Of a stretch of DNA of 8,601 bases, positions 5,866-8,601 are shown piece after piece; position 1 is the stretch's first letter, and each line of letters begins with the position of its first letter. The notes beneath the pieces are model-generated. The model was given only the letters and a program-made list of their open reading frames with translations, did no database searches and was not told the origin of the DNA. The stretch is from the NCBI GenBank assembly GCA_003487005.1, contig DNFG01000359.1:1-8601 (forward strand), read 5' to 3'. This DNA comes from Bryobacterales bacterium. GTDB taxonomy: Bacteria; Acidobacteriota; Terriglobia; Bryobacterales; Bryobacteraceae. Position numbers and translations under genes: made by a program.

Positions 5866-7691
5866 AAATTCATCCTGCGCAATATCTCCTGAAACCGGGG
5901 ATCCGTCCGCAAGGGATCCCATATTGGGCCGGAATTTATCCGGACCATGGCCCACCAGCGCTGCGCGTAACATTTCTCAAGGTTTGCGATTGCTTCATCC
6001 CTGAGGCCCAACTGCGCTTGTGCCTCGGCCTGCGCGAACGGGTGCTGGGCATGGGCCAGTCGCCAGCGCAGCAGTCCCGGATAGCCGCCTGTCCGGTAGG
6101 CATCCTTCATTGCCTCGATCTCCCCGGGTCTGGCGCCCTGCAGCGCCATCCGTTTGTGCTCGGCCTCCATCATCTCGTCATAGAGCCCCAGACTCCGGTA
6201 GACCCCGCCGATAAACCCGTGACAACGCGGATCGTTCGGCTCCAGTTCGATCGTCCGGCGCAGTTGCGCCAATGCCCGGTCGAGCATGCCCGCCCCATGG
6301 TAAACCGACCCCAGCGCCAGGTTTGCGGACACCGACAGAGGGTCCGTCTCCACTGCGCGCTCGGCCTGCACAACCGCCTCACCATGCCGGCCCATCGTGG
6401 CTAGAAACCAGGCATATTCGTAGCGTGCCTCTTCCAGATTCGGATTCAATTCCAGTGCCCGCCGGAATTCCCGTTCCGCCTGTTCCCAATTCCAGTAGAA
6501 ATACCACGCCGCCACCGCCTGGACATAATGCACTTCCGGCAGGCTCTCATCGATCGCCCGGGCCCGCTTGAGCGCCATTTCAAACTGCGGATAGGCCTCA
6601 TTCGGCGGCAGGGCCCCCAATATCCACTGCCATCCGAAGGTCTTCGCCAACCCAACATGCGCCTCCGCATACTCGGGATCCAGATCAATCGCCCTCCGGT
6701 AGTATTCAATCGCCTTTACGAATTCCGGACGGCTCCACCGGTAGTAATGGAATTGTCCCTTCAGGTACATTTCATGGGCTTCCGGATGCACCGGGCGCCC
6801 GCGATCCAGCCGGGCCTGATCTTCCACCGACAGTTTCAAGTGGATCTGACGCGCGACCGTCCGCGCCAGTTCTCTCTGGAGTCCTAGAACATCGCTGAGG
6901 TCGCGCTCGAAGGTCTCGGCCCAAAGGTGCCGGTCCGACGGAGCATGCAGCAGGTTGGCGGTTAGCCGGACACGACCGTCCGCCTGCGTGACCGTCCCTT
7001 CAATCACCGCATCCACCTTCAACTCCCGCGCAATCTCGGGCAGCGGCTTCCTGGTGCGCTTGTAGCGCATCACCGAAGTCCGCGAAATCACCCTCAGCGC
7101 GTGGATTCGACCCAGCGCGGTCACCAGTTCCTCGGTCATCCCGTCCGCGAAGTACTCCTGTTCCGGGTCTCCGGAAAGGTTCTCGATTGGGAGCACCGCG
7201 ATTGAGCGAACCGGAGGAATCATCCCTCCCGGCCGGAACCACCCGCTGTACAACGCCGTGAGAATTCCCGCGACAAGGACGAACGCCCCAATTCCAACCA
7301 CGCCGGCGCGGCGTCTCCAGCGCGAGGCCGGAGCCGGAGATTCCTCCTCGCTCCGCGCCGCCTCCAGCAGGAACCGGTACCCGCGCCGGGGCACCGTCTC
7401 CACGAATCGCGCCGCGGCCGAATCGTCACCCAGTGCCGCCCGGACCTGATTAATGCAGTGGTTCAAGCCCTGCTCGAAATCGACAAAAGTCTCCCCGCCC
7501 CAGATCTGCTCCCGAATCTCCTCGCGGGTGACCAGTTCCCCCGGGCGGCTCGCCAGCAGCGCCAGCACCTTCATCGGCTGAGGCGCCAGCCGGACCGGAT
7601 GCCCATTCTTGCGCAGTTCTCCCTTCTCCGGGTCCAACTCGAACTCGTCGAACCGGATCGCCGCGGTTCGCGTCAGTCGCCGCACAGTCAC
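5856..7691 (-). CDS. Membrane-anchored CadC-type transcription regulator with TolB-like and TPR domains
   Basis: A 611-residue protein. Residues 12-108 form an OmpR/CadC-type winged helix (IRFDEFELDPEKGELRKNG, then GELVTREEIREQIWG and the closing ETVPRRGYRFL). A basic stretch RWRRR (124-128) precedes one membrane helix at about 129-149, so DNA binding is cytoplasmic and the rest is periplasmic. Residues 161-285 resemble the TolB/FlgO-like N-terminal domain (SIAVLPIENLSGDPEQEYF, DGMTEELVTALGRI, VDAVIEGTVTQADGRVRLTANLL). From about 300 to the end lie six or so TPR-like repeats, for example 384-417 and 452-485. There is no receiver domain, so signalling would be by direct sensing across the membrane. 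The GTG at 7691 is chosen because GAGGA lies 6 nt upstream and a promoter lies just before it. An upstream ATG at 7910 would put that promoter inside the gene. The target genes are not shown by the sequence. Confidence 0.9.
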   Translation of the reverse strand: MTVRRLTRTAAIRFDEFELDPEKGELRKNGHPVRLAPQPMKVLALLASRPGELVTREEIREQIWGGETFVDFEQGLNHCINQVRAALGDDSAAARFVETVPRRGYRFLLEAARSEEESPAPASRWRRRAGVVGIGAFVLVAGILTALYSGWFRPGGMIPPVRSIAVLPIENLSGDPEQEYFADGMTEELVTALGRIHALRVISRTSVMRYKRTRKPLPEIARELKVDAVIEGTVTQADGRVRLTANLLHAPSDRHLWAETFERDLSDVLGLQRELARTVARQIHLKLSVEDQARLDRGRPVHPEAHEMYLKGQFHYYRWSRPEFVKAIEYYRRAIDLDPEYAEAHVGLAKTFGWQWILGALPPNEAYPQFEMALKRARAIDESLPEVHYVQAVAAWYFYWNWEQAEREFRRALELNPNLEEARYEYAWFLATMGRHGEAVVQAERAVETDPLSVSANLALGSVYHGAGMLDRALAQLRRTIELEPNDPRCHGFIGGVYRSLGLYDEMMEAEHKRMALQGARPGEIEAMKDAYRTGGYPGLLRWRLAHAQHPFAQAEAQAQLGLRDEAIANLEKCYAQRWWAMVRINSGPIWDPLRTDPRFQEILRRMNFPR

Positions 7692-7741
7692 TGCATTTCC
7701 TCGCGCAGCCCGATTATATGGTGAGGAATCGAGGGTCACAA
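7692..7741 (-). promoter_or_regulatory. Sigma-70-like promoter and ribosome-binding site of the CadC-type regulator
   Basis: On the minus strand, TATAAT (7718-7713) is a perfect -10 and TTGTGA (7741-7736) matches four of six -35 bases, with a 17-nt spacer. Transcription would begin near 7706, giving a leader of about 15 nt that contains GAGGA (7702-7698) and then the GTG start at 7691. This is the best promoter in the window. Confidence 0.75.
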
Positions 7742-8236
7742 GCCAAATCGGATAAGAAGCTCTCGAAATACAATGGCCTGTTTCATTCACTTTGGCGGCG
7801 AATGCGGGGCGAAAGGTGGAGTGATGGCCACCCCGTGGCGGCATCTCTGAACGAGATCGGGAAGCGAGACTGCACCCCACTTTCGGGCGTTCGTCACCCG
7901 GGCGCGACAATCATCGACATGTACGCCAGTGATCGCACTTGGACGTCCAGTCAGTAACGCAAACAACATCAGCAAAAACAAGAGTTTGCGGCATCAGAAA
8001 TAGATCCGAAATCGATCAGCCGTCACCCATTGCCCGGTCATCCCGGGCTGCCGAATGATTGGGCCATGGTACAAATCCACAAGCGAAAGACGCCAGGGAT
8101 CGGCCACCCGGAACATCAACTTCCCGCTCTTGGGATCGCCTGGGCCGGTTTGCCGCTCCTTCCGTCCGCCCCTCCGTGGACAAACGCCGTCTCGCGAGAC
8201 CACAACTGGTTTCGCCCAGCCCAAGGAGTCCCCTCC
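7742..8236. other. Long intergenic region with inverted repeats, no convincing gene
   Basis: No reading frame here has a plausible ribosome-binding site together with recognisable protein sequence. Visible structures are an inverted repeat CGCAAAC (7958-7964)/GTTTGCG (7984-7990) around an A-rich 19-nt loop, and a hairpin GCCCGG (8032-8037)/CCGGGC (8043-8048) with a 5-nt loop and no T-tract. There is also a 12-bp perfect palindrome at 8189-8200. The stretch 7770-7835 might be a mobile-element relic but contains no transposase. A minus-strand frame ending at 7994 shows nothing I recognise. Confidence 0.5.
8189..8200. promoter_or_regulatory. 12-bp palindrome upstream of the secreted-protein gene
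   Basis: GTCTCGCGAGAC is its own reverse complement and ends 36 bp before the ATG at 8237, a reasonable operator position. A 12-bp palindrome is expected about twice by chance in this length, and no clear -35/-10 pair is visible around it. Confidence 0.25.
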
Positions 8237-8601
8237 ATGTTTGCGAAATGCCTGTTCGCCTCCCTGCTGCTGTGCCTGCTGCCACTGGGCATCCAGGCGC
8301 AGTCGCAAGCCGGTCCATTCGACGTTCCCTTCAAGTTCGTCGCATTCGACTCCGAATTTGACGCGGGTCCCTACCATGTCCTTCGGGTGACCGAAAGCAC
8401 CCTGCGGTTCCAGAACAACGAGACTGGTTCATCCAGATTAGTCGTCAAGACCCAGGGCCGTGACGCGAAGACCGATGGCCGTGACATCCTCGTGTTCGAA
8501 CGCATCGGCGCACTGCACATCCTACGGGAAATCCGTTCCGGCGCAACCGGCCGGAGCAGCACTCTCCCCCTCACCAAAAAGCGCAGCGAACTCGTGCAGG
8601 T
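8237..8601 (+). CDS. Secreted small protein, partial (3' end beyond the window)
   Basis: Open from the ATG at 8237 to the window end, 121 complete codons with no stop. AAGGAG at 8223-8228 lies 8 nt upstream and supports this start. Residues 1-21 are a signal peptide: a Lys near the N-terminus, a Leu-rich core (CLFASLLLCLLPLG) and a likely signal peptidase I site after AQA or nearby (IQAQSQA, residues 19-25). A Cys lies in the core but a lipobox is not convincing. The mature part begins PFDVPFKFVAFDSEFDAGPYHV and continues with TLRFQNNETG and DILVFERIGALHILREI. That pattern resembles a small beta-rich exported protein often present in many copies in acidobacterial genomes (the 'F.VPF.F......AG.Y.V' type). 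Its function is unknown to me. It is divergent from the regulator gene across 545 bp. Confidence 0.8.
   Translation, partial: MFAKCLFASLLLCLLPLGIQAQSQAGPFDVPFKFVAFDSEFDAGPYHVLRVTESTLRFQNNETGSSRLVVKTQGRDAKTDGRDILVFERIGALHILREIRSGATGRSSTLPLTKKRSELVQ

Noticed and set aside
5550..6404. Plus-strand open frame of 284 codons crossing the end of gdhA and the regulator gene
   Set aside because: It overlaps gdhA in another frame and the regulator in antisense; it is Pro/Ser/Arg-rich with no motifs.
7692..7910. N-terminal extension of the CadC-type regulator to an ATG at 7910
   Set aside because: The extension covers a near-consensus promoter and a Shine-Dalgarno site, and has no winged-helix sequence.
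8144..8158. Sigma-54-like GG...GC pattern upstream of the secreted-protein gene
   Set aside because: Only the bare dinucleotides at the right spacing are present; the TGGCAC and TTGC contexts are not aligned.
7994..8377. Minus-strand open frame of 127 codons between the regulator and the secreted gene
   Set aside because: It runs antisense through the signal peptide and start of the secreted-protein gene, and its sequence shows no family I recognise.

Overview
The window is GC-rich bacterial chromosome that looks like Acidobacteriota, probably near the Bryobacter/Solibacter group. This is an inference from gene content. The two main pointers are a membrane-anchored regulator joining a CadC-type winged helix, a TolB-like domain and TPRs, and a small secreted protein of a type familiar from acidobacterial genomes. 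No 16S or other decisive marker is present.

Layout, left to right. (1) 62-135, minus: a complete tRNA-Gln(UUG) with encoded CCA, followed by an inverted repeat that runs to the window edge. (2) 184-2530, plus: three overlapping genes forming one apparent operon: an LsrG/ABM-type small monooxygenase, an iron-containing alcohol dehydrogenase-family protein with substituted active-site histidines, and a cytoplasmic clan GH-A (GH5-like) glycoside hydrolase. The joins are a 7-nt overlap with a TTG start and a GTGA stop/start overlap, so translation is probably coupled. (3) 2514-4571, minus: a MoxR-type AAA+ ATPase followed 24 bp later by a divergent YchF/Obg-like NTPase. The 3' end of the YchF gene overlaps the glycosidase gene by 17 bp in antisense. 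(4) 4616-5845, plus: a glutamate dehydrogenase, divergent from moxR across a 44-bp spacer that carries a -10-like hexamer and a perfect inverted repeat. (5) 5856-7691, minus: the CadC/TolB/TPR regulator, convergent with gdhA and preceded by a clear sigma-70-like promoter. (6) 7692-8236: 545 bp without a convincing gene, holding that promoter, some inverted repeats and a possible relic. (7) 8237-8601, plus: the start of a secreted protein cut by the window end.

Most genes are housekeeping or regulatory. The least explained parts are the three-gene oxidoreductase/glycosidase operon, the YchF-like protein that keeps its P-loop and TGS domain but lacks the DxxG motif, and the moxR-ychF pairing without the usual DUF58/VWA partners. 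I see no CRISPR array, intact transposase, phage module or recognised defence system.
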